Notes: generated by a model not told the origin, from the sequence alone. A stretch of 64,000 nt of DNA from Geothrix sp. PMB-07 (GCF_030758935.1 NZ_CP132333.1:1240992-1304991), one strand, 5' to 3'; positions 41,560 through 50,499 are shown, counted from the stretch's first letter. A program made the numbers and translations.

Positions 41560-43503
41560 ATGACGACACGACGCACGTTTCTTCAGGTGATGGCTTCTGG
41601 GGCCACGGCTGCCCTGGGCCTTGGATGCTCCGGAGGCGGCAGAAAGGGGACGACCGCCGAGGGCGGATCACCCGGGACGGCTCCGAGTCTGGATAGCCTC
41701 TCGCCGACGCATGGCCTGCCCGGCGACTCCGTCACCCTCAACGGAACCAATCTGGCGGGTGTCACCCAAGTGCTGTTCGGCACGACCAGCGCCGTGCCAG
41801 GCAGCGTGGCGGCGGCCCGCCTGGTGGTGACGGTGCCGGCGGGGTTGGCTACGGGGGCGCTCAGCGTTCGCGCGCAGGCGGCGGCGGGCGCCAGCAATGG
41901 CCTTTCCTTCACCGTGGATGCCGCGACCCTGCCCCAACTGACCTCGGTGGTTCCGGCCAGCGCCGCGCCGGGGGCCACCCTGCAGGTGGCCGGACAGCAT
42001 CTGGCTTCCGTGACAGAACTCCGTTTCGGAACAGTGCCGGCCACCCCGTCCGCGCTGACCGACACCGGCTTCCAGGTGGTGGTGCCCGTCGGCCTCACCG
42101 CGGGAAGCCTCTCCCTCTTGGCGCACAGTGCGGCGGGAGACAGCAATGCGCTGGCCTTCCAGGTGGGCTCCGCGGGGGGCGCCGCCGTGGCTGATCCCAT
42201 CCTCGTGCACCTGTACCTGGACGGTGGCAACGACCTGCTGGACACGCTGCCTCCGCTGGGAGGGGCTGAGGGGGCCGCCTACCTCAAGGCCCGTCCTGTC
42301 CTGCACATTCCAGCAACCGAGGCTTTCGACACGGGCCTGGGCTTCGGCATCAGCGACCGCTTTCTGCACGCGCGGCAGTGGTGGCAACAGGGGCGGCTGG
42401 CGCTGCTGCCGGGCATTGGCATGGACAATCCGGACTTCAGCCACTTCGTGAGCCATGATCTGTGGAATTGGTCGACGGCTGGAACCCCCGACAACACTGG
42501 CTGGATGGGCCGCTGGGCGGACGCGGCCTTTGGCGCCCAGGATGTGCTGCGCGGTCTTTGCGTGGAGACCTCCCTTCCAGGCCTGGCCCAGGGGCGCACG
42601 CGGCAGCTCGTGGCCATCAGCAGCCTGGACGGTTTTCGCTGGCCCTCCATGCTCGCTCCGGACGACGCCAAGGCCTTCGGCCAGGCCACCTGGGCCGCAG
42701 AGGACCGACTCCGCTCTCTCTACCAGGTGCTGTTGGATGCGGGAAAGGGCGACGGTCATGCGTCCGTGGTGGGCACGACAGGCGGATACAGCCTGTTCTA
42801 TGCGGCGCAGGTGGATTTCAACCAGCGCATGGCGCGGTTCATGGCTCCCGGTCGAACCTTGGAGCCCTTCGAGAAGGTGCTCTATCCGGGTGACGAGGGC
42901 TACACCATCGATGCGGCTCTTCCCCTTCCCGCCGATGCCCGGGCCCGGATCATGGCGAGGTTTGGAGATGATTGGAACCACCGGGCCCTGATGCTCCAGC
43001 TGCGCTTCATCGCCCAGATGATCGCCGCGGACATGCCCACCCAGGTCTACACCGCCTCGCTGGGAGAGTTTGATACCCACGCCGACCACAAGATCACCCA
43101 CGAGTACCTGATGGCTGCCCTGGGCGGGTGTCTGGAAGCCTTCTTCCAGCAGCTGCGGCAGATCAGCACCGCCAAGGGGGCAGCGGAGGACCGTGTGATC
43201 GTCGTGGTGTGGAGCGAATTCGGACGCCGCATCGAAGAGAGCGACAGTGGCACCGACCATGGTGCCGGCGGGCTCGCCTTCGCGGTGGGTAAGCCGGTGA
43301 AGGGCGGGGCCTACAGCGCGTACCCCAGCCTGGTGAAGGGTCTGGCGGATCCTGTGCTGGATGGCAACCTTGAAACCACGGTCAACTTTCTCCGCCTGCA
43401 AGCCACGCTGTTGGAGAAGTGGCTGCCAGGGGGCTCGGGGACTTCGGCCGCGAATCTGGGTTCCAGCGACCCGAAATACATCCAGCCCATTCCCTTCCTC
43501 TAA
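41560..43503 (+). CDS. DUF1501-family protein with two TIG domains, Tat-exported, copy 1
   Basis: A 647-residue protein with a twin-arginine signal (TTRRTFLQVMASGATAALG) followed by Cys in LGCSGGG, so it may be a Tat-exported lipoprotein. Two IPT/TIG beta-sandwich repeats (about 48-125 and 128-203) precede the DUF1501 domain (about 210-647). That domain belongs to the alkaline-phosphatase/sulfatase-like superfamily and shows DGGNDLLDTLPPLGG, MDNPDFSHF, VVVWSEFGRRI and DHGAGGLAFAVG. The catalytic role is unproven. It pairs with the DUF1800 gene 9 bases upstream. Confidence 0.88.
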   Translation: MTTRRTFLQVMASGATAALGLGCSGGGRKGTTAEGGSPGTAPSLDSLSPTHGLPGDSVTLNGTNLAGVTQVLFGTTSAVPGSVAAARLVVTVPAGLATGALSVRAQAAAGASNGLSFTVDAATLPQLTSVVPASAAPGATLQVAGQHLASVTELRFGTVPATPSALTDTGFQVVVPVGLTAGSLSLLAHSAAGDSNALAFQVGSAGGAAVADPILVHLYLDGGNDLLDTLPPLGGAEGAAYLKARPVLHIPATEAFDTGLGFGISDRFLHARQWWQQGRLALLPGIGMDNPDFSHFVSHDLWNWSTAGTPDNTGWMGRWADAAFGAQDVLRGLCVETSLPGLAQGRTRQLVAISSLDGFRWPSMLAPDDAKAFGQATWAAEDRLRSLYQVLLDAGKGDGHASVVGTTGGYSLFYAAQVDFNQRMARFMAPGRTLEPFEKVLYPGDEGYTIDAALPLPADARARIMARFGDDWNHRALMLQLRFIAQMIAADMPTQVYTASLGEFDTHADHKITHEYLMAALGGCLEAFFQQLRQISTAKGAAEDRVIVVVWSEFGRRIEESDSGTDHGAGGLAFAVGKPVKGGAYSAYPSLVKGLADPVLDGNLETTVNFLRLQATLLEKWLPGGSGTSAANLGSSDPKYIQPIPFL

Positions 43504-43878
43504 CGAACCAGGTTCCCTCCGATCCGCTGATCTGAAGCCTGCATGGGTCAGGTGGCCCCGGCGACGTTCTCCGCTCTTGCCGGGGCTGCTCCACATCAGA
43601 GCTGGATTGACGGAAAGGGTCGGCTAAGGCGAGAGACCCTCCTCGATCCAAAGGTGGATCCTGCGCCCATCCATAGGGATCTGTGTGGGAGTGGACCAGA
43701 GGTTTTTCTGTGGAAGCGGATCTATGCATCGAGGTCGGTTCTGACATTGATGGAGACATCGTCCACCCGCCCAGTTGGCCGTCGGGGCAGCTCCTGACAT
43801 ACAGCCACCCTTCCTTTCCTCCTGATTTGTCCACCACTGATCCATCCCTGGTGCGCGAGTCTTCCACCTGCCTGCTCC
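43504..43878. other. intergenic region with leader repeat, no gene seen
   Basis: No credible coding frame fills this 375-base gap. Its middle part (43645-43727) is the second copy of the leader found before the first DUF1800 gene. The remaining sequence on both sides shows no repeats, RNA fold or promoter that I can support. Confidence 0.5.
43645..43727 (+). repeat. leader repeat, copy 2
   Basis: The 83-base counterpart of 39634-39715, in the same orientation relative to its DUF1800-DUF1501 pair. In this copy 151 bases separate it from a lipoprotein gene, which copy 1 lacks. The shared leader shows that the duplicated unit began upstream of the coding sequence. Confidence 0.7.
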
Positions 43879-44367
43879 ATGACCGCCCACGTCCAATCCT
43901 CTGCACCCGCCCTGCGCTTCCTTGCCGCTCTCCTGTGCGTGGCGGTGGCCCTGGCCTGCTCGGGGCACTCGGCGTCTGCACCCGCCCTCCCTCCGCCACC
44001 ACCCCCTGCAGCGGTGACGTTCTCCATCGACATCCAGCCCACTCTGCTGCTTCCGTACTGCGGATCCGCCACCAGTGGTTGCCACGGCCAGAGCCCGCTG
44101 CCACAGGGCTTCGTCCGCTTCGATGTCAGCGACACCCGGAACCTCCGTCAGTGCTATGACGAACTGAAGGCCTACCCCCTCAGCTTGCCGGGCTGGGAGG
44201 TGGTGAAACCTGGCGATTCGGCCCACTCACTGCTCTACGACAAGCTGGCCAGCGGCCAAGAGAATCGCCAACCGGTCACGGGCCATCCCATGCCCCCCAA
44301 CGCCCAGCTGGATCCCAGATTCGTCACCCTTGTCCGCACCTGGATCGACCAGGGCGCCCCCTTTTAG
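43879..44367 (+). CDS. lipoprotein with cytochrome-like CX6CH segment
   Basis: A 162-residue protein with a lipobox (VALAC, Cys about 33), then a Pro-rich stretch and a small domain opening with FSIDIQPTLLLPYC. The segment YCGSATSGCHG resembles cytochrome c-like domains of Planctomycetes-type secreted proteins, but the Cys spacing is CX6CH and not the haem-binding CXXCH. The end has HPMPPNAQLD and LVRTWIDQGAP, typical of those domains. It starts the second DUF1800-DUF1501 unit, 10 bases before DUF1800. Haem binding is doubtful. Confidence 0.68.
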   Translation: MTAHVQSSAPALRFLAALLCVAVALACSGHSASAPALPPPPPPAAVTFSIDIQPTLLLPYCGSATSGCHGQSPLPQGFVRFDVSDTRNLRQCYDELKAYPLSLPGWEVVKPGDSAHSLLYDKLASGQENRQPVTGHPMPPNAQLDPRFVTLVRTWIDQGAPF

Positions 44368-44377
44368 CGAGGCAACC

Positions 44378-46078
44378 ATGGCAGGACTGTTTGATGTCGC
44401 CAAAAGCAGCTGGACTTTGGACGACGTGCTTCACTTCAGCCGCAGGGCAGGATTCCACCTGAAGCCAGAGGACGCCCAGGTGCTGGTGGCAGCTGGCCCC
44501 TCCGCTACGGTCGATGCCTGGCTGGATGCCACGGCGAGTGAGACCGCCTACACGACGGCTCGCGATACGCAAGGCGATGTTTACTATGAATCCGCGACCG
44601 AGGGCACCAACCAGGGGCCCCACGGGTTCACCCTGACCCCGCGGGGCTGGATGAAGGAAGCGCAGGGCCATTTCTGTTTCTCGATGCAGTTCAATCCCAA
44701 CCAGGCCAAGGAGCGGCTGGCGCTGTTCTGGCACCAACTCTTCGCCACCGGCGCCACCAAAGTCGATAACGTCGCCTTGATGGCCAACCAGATCCAGCTG
44801 TTCCGGGATCAGGGCCGAGGTCCCTTCGCGGATCTTCTGAAGGCGGTGAGCCATGATCCGGCCATGTTGCGTTGGCTGGATGGCATTGCCAACAACGTGG
44901 ATGGCACTGGGAAGGCACCTAACGAGAACTACGCCCGCGAGGTCATGGAGCTCTTCTCCCTGGGGCCCTACAACGGCTATGGGGAAGCGGATATCAAGGC
45001 CTTCGCCCAACTGTTTGCCGGGTGGACCTTTTATTCCAGCGGGTCCGAACTGGTCGCTGATGCCGGATACCCATGGGTGGTCAGCAATGGCCACGCCATC
45101 GTGGCCACGGGGCAGACCAATCCCATCGGGGCCCCCATGGTGTTGGACGGGTCGGGAAGCACCCTCGCGGCGAATGAGAAGCTGCCCAACCGCCGGAATT
45201 TCCCCGCGAGTGCCACCGTGACCTTGTTCGGAACCACTGTGCCGGTGATGGGTGCGGATTTGGGAGAGAACGCGCTGGCGCTCATCACCACCACCCGAGC
45301 CACCGAATGCGCCCAGTTCCTCGCCAAAAGGATCCTCCGGCATTTCCTGGCCCCGGAAACTGATCTGAGCACGACCGTGTTCAACGATTTCGTGGCCACG
45401 CTCAAGGCGGAAAAGTTCCACATCGGGAATGCCCTGAAGAAGCTCTTCAAGAGCGACACCTTCTATCAGGCTCCTTACCGGTTCGCCTTGGTGGAAGGCC
45501 CCGTGGCTTGGATGATCCGACAGGCCCGAGCCCTCTGCCCTGATCTCGGCAAGGCGTTGGTCACGCCGCTTAAGGGAACTCCCGGCGTGCCTAGTTTTCC
45601 CGTGTATGCAGGAGGGCAATACAACGATCTCGAACAGATGGCCTGGCATCTCGAGTACGCGGGCCAGAAACTTCTGGATCCCAAGGGCCCCAACGGCTGG
45701 GGTGAGCACCTTTCCTGGATCAACAGCAACACGGCCCGCTACCGCAGTCGGTTGGCAGCGGCCCTGGCCTACGGCCCCAATGATTTCACGCGGGATGGGC
45801 GGGACCATCCCCAGTTATCGGATGTGGGTTTCTTCCCCTCGGACCCAGTGGTGTGGTTCCCGACGAAACCTGCCACCCCGGTCGATGTGTGGAACCGCCT
45901 GGTGGATCTGATCCAACCTGCGCCCATTCCCACAGCCTTGAGAGATCAGACGCTCACGGGCCCCAGTGGCCTCTGGGGTGCGGGTCAGGCCTTTGCAGGA
46001 TGGAACGCCACCGATCAAAGCAAGGCTCGCGACCTGGCTTTCATTCTTCTCTCCACGCCCTACGCCCAGGTTCACTAG
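44378..46078 (+). CDS. DUF1800-family protein, copy 2
   Basis: A 566-residue paralogue of the protein at 39847, alignable end to end with nearly the same length. It keeps the same conserved blocks (DVLHFSRRAGFHLKPE, APNENYAREVMEL, AFAQLFAGWTFY, GWNATDQSKARDLAF). The start is ATG 44378, with GAGG 5-8 bases upstream; a longer frame overlaps the lipoprotein gene. It is 9 bases from the second DUF1501 gene, reproducing the spacing of the first pair. That supports duplication of the whole unit. Confidence 0.88.
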   Translation: MAGLFDVAKSSWTLDDVLHFSRRAGFHLKPEDAQVLVAAGPSATVDAWLDATASETAYTTARDTQGDVYYESATEGTNQGPHGFTLTPRGWMKEAQGHFCFSMQFNPNQAKERLALFWHQLFATGATKVDNVALMANQIQLFRDQGRGPFADLLKAVSHDPAMLRWLDGIANNVDGTGKAPNENYAREVMELFSLGPYNGYGEADIKAFAQLFAGWTFYSSGSELVADAGYPWVVSNGHAIVATGQTNPIGAPMVLDGSGSTLAANEKLPNRRNFPASATVTLFGTTVPVMGADLGENALALITTTRATECAQFLAKRILRHFLAPETDLSTTVFNDFVATLKAEKFHIGNALKKLFKSDTFYQAPYRFALVEGPVAWMIRQARALCPDLGKALVTPLKGTPGVPSFPVYAGGQYNDLEQMAWHLEYAGQKLLDPKGPNGWGEHLSWINSNTARYRSRLAAALAYGPNDFTRDGRDHPQLSDVGFFPSDPVVWFPTKPATPVDVWNRLVDLIQPAPIPTALRDQTLTGPSGLWGAGQAFAGWNATDQSKARDLAFILLSTPYAQVH

Positions 46079-46087
46079 GAGCCCGCC

Positions 46088-48046
46088 ATGACCACTCGGC
46101 GCACCTTCATCCAAGTGATGGCCTCCGGTGCCACGGCCGCCCTGGGCCTTGGCTGCGGGGGCAGCGGATCCAGCAGCAAGGGGTCGGGCAGCAGCAGCAC
46201 GCCGACCAATGGCCCCAGCCTCGATTCCCTCACGCCCGGACACGGAAAGGCCGGAGATAGCCTCACGCTGAACGGCCAGAACCTCACCGCCACCAGCCAG
46301 GTGTTCTTCAACACCACCAGTGCCACTCCCACGGCCATGACGGCTGCCACGGTGGTGGTGACGGTGCCCGCCGGACTCACGCCCGGGCAGGTGTCCATCA
46401 CAGCGCGGGTGGGTTCCGTCACGACCAATGCCTTGGCCTTCACGGTGGATGCCATCGCCCTGGTGCCCCAGCTCACCAGCGTGGCTCCGGCCAGCGCTTC
46501 CGCGGGCACCTCCATCCAGATCACGGGTGTGAACCTGGCGGCAGTGGATGCGGTCAAATTTGGCACCGCGTCTGTGGCCCCGCAAAGCGCCACCGCCACC
46601 ACCCTGAATGTGCTGGTGCCTGCAGGCCTGGCTCTCGGAGCCACCTCCATCGTGGCCCACAGCTCCGGCGGTGACAGCAATGCTCTGAACTTCACGGTGC
46701 TGGCGGGCACAAGCCCTGTGGTGGCTGAACCCATCCTGGTTCACATCTACCTGAACGGTGGCAACGATCTCCTCGATACCCTGCCTCCGTTGGGTGGCGC
46801 CGAAGGGGATGCCTATCTCAAGGCCCGTGCCACCATGCACATCAACGCCGCCGACACCTTCGACACGGGCAAGGGTTTCGGCATCAGCAACCGCTTCCTC
46901 TACGCCAGCAAGTGGTGGAAGGATGGGCGGCTGGCCCTGCTGCCGGGCATCGGCGTGGACAACCCGAACTACAGCCACTTTGTCAGCCATGACGTGTGGA
47001 ACTGGTCCACGGCGGCCACCCCTGACAACACCGGCTGGCTGGGCCGATGGGCCGATGTCGCCTTCAGCAACACCGACGCCATGCGGGCCCTTTGCGTGGA
47101 CAGTTCCCTGCCTGGATTGGCTCAGGGCAAGAACCGCCAGTTTGTCGCCATCAGCAGCATCGATGGTTTCCGCTGGCCTTCCATGCTCGAGCCCTATGAA
47201 TGGAATAACAGCAAAGATTTCGGCGTGGCCACCTGGTCCAAGGAGGATCGGCTGCGAAGCCTGTACGAGCCCTTCCTCGCCGCGGCGAAGACCGATGCCC
47301 ATGCCTCCGTGCAGGGCGTGGGCGGCGGGTACAGTCTGTTCTACACGGCGCAGGATGAATTCAATCGGCGCATGGCGGCGTTTCTAGATCCCAACCGAAC
47401 GGTCCAGCCCTTCGAGAAGGTGCTCTACCCCAGCGATCCCACCTATGTCATCGATCCGGCCCTCCCGCTGCCATCGGGCGCGGCCAGCCGGATCACTGCC
47501 AAGTTCGGCTCGGAGTACAGCCACACCTACCTGGCCAATGAACTGAAATTCATCGCCCAGATGATCGCCGCGGACATGCCCACCCAGGTCTACACCGCCG
47601 AACTCGGTGGCTTCGACACTCATGCTGGCCACCAAGCCACCCATGAGTACCTCATGGCTTCTCTGGGCACCTGCATCGAGTCCTTCTTTGAGCAGCTGAA
47701 GCTGATCAGCACGGCCAAGGGAGCGGCCGAGGATCGGGTGATCGTGGTGGTGTGGAGCGAGTTCGGGCGCCGCATCACTGAAAGTGACAGCGGCACCGAT
47801 CACGGCGCCGGCGGCTTGGCCTTCGCCGTGGGCAAGCCTGTGAAGGGTGGTGTCTACAGCGCCTATCCCAGCCTCGTCAAAGGCCTGGCGGACAAGACGC
47901 TGGATGGGAACCTCGAAACCACCGTCAACTACCTGCGACTCCAGGCCACCCTGCTGGAGAAGTGGCTGCCGGGCGGGGTTGGAACCTCGGCCACCATCCT
48001 GGGCTCCAGCGATCCGAAATACATCCAGCCCATTCCCTTCCTCTAA
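46088..48046 (+). CDS. DUF1501-family protein with two TIG domains, Tat-exported, copy 2
   Basis: A 652-residue paralogue of the protein at 41560, with twin-arginine signal TTRRTFIQVMASGATAALG, a Cys soon after (LGCGGSG), a Gly/Ser linker and two TIG repeats. The DUF1501 domain carries the same core motifs (NGGNDLLDTLPPLGG, GVDNPNYSHF, VVVWSEFGRRI, DHGAGGLAFAVG). The linker between signal and TIG differs most between copies. Forty-one bases after its stop comes tatA, so the last member of the array is a component of the export system its own signal requires. Confidence 0.88.
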   Translation: MTTRRTFIQVMASGATAALGLGCGGSGSSSKGSGSSSTPTNGPSLDSLTPGHGKAGDSLTLNGQNLTATSQVFFNTTSATPTAMTAATVVVTVPAGLTPGQVSITARVGSVTTNALAFTVDAIALVPQLTSVAPASASAGTSIQITGVNLAAVDAVKFGTASVAPQSATATTLNVLVPAGLALGATSIVAHSSGGDSNALNFTVLAGTSPVVAEPILVHIYLNGGNDLLDTLPPLGGAEGDAYLKARATMHINAADTFDTGKGFGISNRFLYASKWWKDGRLALLPGIGVDNPNYSHFVSHDVWNWSTAATPDNTGWLGRWADVAFSNTDAMRALCVDSSLPGLAQGKNRQFVAISSIDGFRWPSMLEPYEWNNSKDFGVATWSKEDRLRSLYEPFLAAAKTDAHASVQGVGGGYSLFYTAQDEFNRRMAAFLDPNRTVQPFEKVLYPSDPTYVIDPALPLPSGAASRITAKFGSEYSHTYLANELKFIAQMIAADMPTQVYTAELGGFDTHAGHQATHEYLMASLGTCIESFFEQLKLISTAKGAAEDRVIVVVWSEFGRRITESDSGTDHGAGGLAFAVGKPVKGGVYSAYPSLVKGLADKTLDGNLETTVNYLRLQATLLEKWLPGGVGTSATILGSSDPKYIQPIPFL

Positions 48047-48087
48047 CACCACCACCACGACTCTCCATCCTTGAATAGGAGCCAGCG

Positions 48088-48267
48088 ATGGGCAACCTGG
48101 GCATCACCGAAATCCTGCTGATCGGCCTCGCACTGCTGTTGTTCTTCGGGCCTTCCCGCCTGCCCGAATTGGGCAAAAGTCTGGGCAAGGGCATCCAGGA
48201 ATTCAAGAAGGCCGGGAAGGAACTGACCGAGGCCGTGAGCGAAGAAGTCCGTAATGAGCGGAAGTAG
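48088..48267 (+). CDS. tatA: TatA/TatE-type twin-arginine translocase subunit
   Basis: A 59-residue protein starting at ATG 48088, preceded by AATAGGAGCC. One N-terminal membrane helix (about 5-20, TEILLIGLALLLFFG) is followed by the hinge GPSRLPELGKSLGKGIQEFKKA, the amphipathic helix that defines TatA. It ends in a short charged tail. TatA assembles the pore that passes folded proteins. Its position directly downstream of two Tat-signal proteins suggests a dedicated supply for them. The TatB/TatC genes are not in the window. Confidence 0.9.
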   Translation: MGNLGITEILLIGLALLLFFGPSRLPELGKSLGKGIQEFKKAGKELTEAVSEEVRNERK

Positions 48268-48294
48268 GGTTCCGGTTTAGGGCATCAGACACAA

Positions 48295-48334
48295 CGGGAA
48301 GACCATGGAGGGCATCCCCTTCGTGGTCTTCCCG
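48295..48334 (+). terminator. hairpin terminator after tatA
   Basis: CGGGAAGACCA (48295-48305) is perfectly complementary to TGGTCTTCCCG (48324-48334), an 11-bp stem with an 18-base loop, lying 28 bases after the tatA stop. A pyrimidine-rich TCTTCCCGTCTTCTTGG tail follows. It probably ends the DUF1800-DUF1501-tatA transcript. Confidence 0.65.
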
Positions 48335-48588
48335 TCTTCCCGTCTTCTTGGTCCAGGTGGTTCTCTATTTCACGCGACGGGCCGTAAGCAAATCAGCAGA
48401 TCATGGAACGGGCTCAAGCCCTGAAGCATGTAACCGAAGGAAATTCCTTTTGAGGGGCTTCGTGGCGGTCCGCCTAGACAATGGGAGGCCATTTTCTGAT
48501 TCTGACGGTGGTGGTTCAGTTTACGAGGGAATGTGTGGCCCCGGGCCAAGCCCAGGCTGAGTGGCAACGATGTGGCCGAGGCCCTAGC
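48335..48588. other. gene-free flank left of IS481 copy 1
   Basis: The 254 bases between the tatA terminator and the IS481 end contain no convincing gene, and nothing matches the other IS flanks. The last six bases, CCTAGC (48583-48588), are the NCTAGN-type target sequence next to the element. Confidence 0.5.
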
Positions 48589-49599
48589 TGTAAGTGCCAA
48601 TCAGGTTGTTCACCCGAGATCTGGGAAGCTGAAAGCGCCAACAAACAGCTTTCTCGGAGCCTCGGGTGAACCTCCACAGTTCAGCAAAGTCTTGCCCCGC
48701 CAGTCGAGCATTAATGGTGAAGCGCGTTCTGGAGGAGGACTGGACGGTCCGGGATGCGGCTGAATCCATAGGAATCAGCAGGCGCAGGGCCTACCGATGG
48801 CTCGCTCGGTTCAAAACAGAGGGTCCGGCCGGGCTCCTGGATCGCTCCAGCCAGCCGCATCGCCTGGCGCGAAGCCACGAGCTTGGCCTCGTCGTCGAGG
48901 CCGTAGGTCGAAGGCGGCGGGGCCAGGCGGCGATCCGGATTGCCTCGGAACTGGGCGTGCCCCGTTCCACCGTGGGCTTCTGGCTCCACAAGGCGCGCAT
49001 CTCCAAGGCTTCGGACCTCCAGCCCAAGGAACCCGACAACCGCTACGAACACGCGGCCCCCGGCGACCTCCTCCACCTGGACACCAAGAAGCTCGCCAAC
49101 TTCCACGAAGTGGGCCACCGCGCCACAGGCATCCGCCACCACAAGAACCGCGATGCGGGCTACCAGGTGCTCCATGTCTGCTCGGACGACCACTCGCGGG
49201 CCTGCTACATGGAAGTGCTCCCGGACGAGAAGAAGGAGACCACTGCCTCATTCCTCCAGAGGGCGCTGTTGCACTTCCAGGCCCGGGGCGTCACCGCCCG
49301 CAAGCTGCTGACCGACAACGGCTCGCCCTACCGGTCCAAGGCGTTCAAGGCCATGCGCGAAGCCTTCGGCCTCACGCACAGCCGCACCCGCCCCTACCGC
49401 CCACGGACCAACGGCAAGGCCGAGCGCCTCATCCAGACCGCCCTGCGAGAGTGGGCCTACGGTCCCACCTGGCAGAGCTCAGACGAAAGAAACCAGGCGC
49501 TCGGCGCCTGGCTCCACTTCTACAATCACCACAGGCCCCACAAGGCCTTAGGTGGTCAGCCCCCGGTTACCCGGCTGGTCAACCTCGTTGGCACCGACA
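48589..49599 (+). mobile_element. IS481-family insertion sequence, copy 1
   Basis: The 1011-bp element has imperfect 20-bp terminal inverted repeats: TGTAAGTGCCAATCAGGTTG at the left and the complement of TGTCGGTGCCAACGAGGTTG at the right (16 of 20 agree). The boundaries are confirmed by comparison with copy 2 at 53196, where similarity stops at the same bases. CTAG sits at a fixed position one base outside each end (CCTAGC left, GCTAGT right). NCTAGN is the target I know for IS481 of Bordetella. The left and right hexamers are not identical. Confidence 0.92.
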
Positions 49600-49604
49600 G
49601 CTAG
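48666..49604 (+). CDS. IS481-family transposase, copy 1
   Basis: A 312-residue transposase that cuts and joins the element ends. An N-terminal HTH (about 15-60, WTVRDAAESIGISRRRAYRWL) and a second helical DNA-binding region precede the integrase-type DDE core. D139 (HLDTKKL), D217 (LTDNGSPY) and E253 (NGKAERLI) have the 35-residue spacing between the last two. It starts at GTG 48666 (MNLHSSAK, the family N-terminus). The element ends at 49599, so the final Ser codon and TAG stop use bases of the CTAG target. It differs from copy 2 at three internal residues. Confidence 0.93.
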   Translation: MNLHSSAKSCPASRALMVKRVLEEDWTVRDAAESIGISRRRAYRWLARFKTEGPAGLLDRSSQPHRLARSHELGLVVEAVGRRRRGQAAIRIASELGVPRSTVGFWLHKARISKASDLQPKEPDNRYEHAAPGDLLHLDTKKLANFHEVGHRATGIRHHKNRDAGYQVLHVCSDDHSRACYMEVLPDEKKETTASFLQRALLHFQARGVTARKLLTDNGSPYRSKAFKAMREAFGLTHSRTRPYRPRTNGKAERLIQTALREWAYGPTWQSSDERNQALGAWLHFYNHHRPHKALGGQPPVTRLVNLVGTDS

Positions 49605-49809
49605 TAAATGGCTGAAACCAGATTGAAGTCAAAGCCTCGGGTTCTGCTCAGGATTCGATGAGGTGGAGGCCCCCCCTGTGCGACCCCCCGATGCTCCAGA
49701 GGGCTGTTCATGGTTGAACAATTAGGCCATCAGGCTCTGCCAGGGAAAGCTTACCAAGGATGCCCTGCACTGGACTGATTGAGAGAACTCATTTCGAGCC
49801 CTTTTACTC

Positions 49810-50499
49810 CTAATTAGGGCTATGGCTAGGGGGTTGAAAACCTACACCTAAAACATGCCAAGGAACCTGCTCTAGTGATGTTACGAGAATATCAGCATGA
49901 TATTCCGGTTCAATCACCGTGAGATCATATAAGCCTCGATCAACCATTACCGTTTGCCATCCTAATTTTCGGGCAGTAATAAAATCCTTTTTAGGGTTAT
50001 CACCACAGTAGATAAAATCATCTGCATGTTTTGACATTTCATTTATAAGACGGATATAAGGACGGGGAGAGGGTTTCCAGCTGTCGGGTCCTTCATCATC
50101 GCTGAACACAATAGCCGTAAAAAAGGGTTCAATTCCAAGCGCCGCAACTTTACGACGTTGCACCATCCTATAACCATCCGTTATCAGTCCCAAAGGCACG
50201 CTCCTTGATAAAGATGTCAAGACGACTCGGGCATCATTATATAATGCAATTGCAGGGCTATGACTTCTATATACATTTATGAGGTCCAGAACAGGAATCT
50301 CCATTTTGTTAGCGTTCAAGACCCGATCAAAGATATCACCACGAATTCCCTGATTGAAAAGAGTAATACATTGAGTTCCAAAATCCTTCATTCCATAATA
50401 TTTAGACACATGCCAACCGACTGCCTGGAATCCACTGATATTGTAGCTCGACTCAGGATATAGTGTGTCGTCTAAGTCAAAAATGACGGCTTTCCTCAC
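49810..50499 (-). CDS. HAD-superfamily phosphatase (cargo)
   Basis: A 229-residue haloacid dehalogenase-type hydrolase. The nucleophile motif is FDLDDTLYP at the N-terminus, the motif II region is LGLITDGYR, a conserved Lys is in SWKPSP, and the metal-binding end is YCGDNPKKD. Base composition is far lower in GC than core genes. Its start overlaps the stop of the ATP-grasp gene (ATGA). HAD/ATP-grasp pairs occur in bacterial surface-polysaccharide loci, where the HAD may dephosphorylate a sugar or nucleotide intermediate. The substrate is unknown. Confidence 0.85.
   Translation of the reverse strand: MRKAVIFDLDDTLYPESSYNISGFQAVGWHVSKYYGMKDFGTQCITLFNQGIRGDIFDRVLNANKMEIPVLDLINVYRSHSPAIALYNDARVVLTSLSRSVPLGLITDGYRMVQRRKVAALGIEPFFTAIVFSDDEGPDSWKPSPRPYIRLINEMSKHADDFIYCGDNPKKDFITARKLGWQTVMVDRGLYDLTVIEPEYHADILVTSLEQVPWHVLGVGFQPPSHSPN

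Noticed and set aside
43879-44367. c-type cytochrome call for the lipoprotein
   Set aside because: The Cys spacing is CX6CH, not CXXCH, so a covalent haem site is not supported.
48797-49615. 272-codon alternative frame inside IS481 (and its twin at 53027-53998)
   Set aside because: It is an overlapping frame of the transposase with Arg/Pro-rich translation and no catalytic motif.
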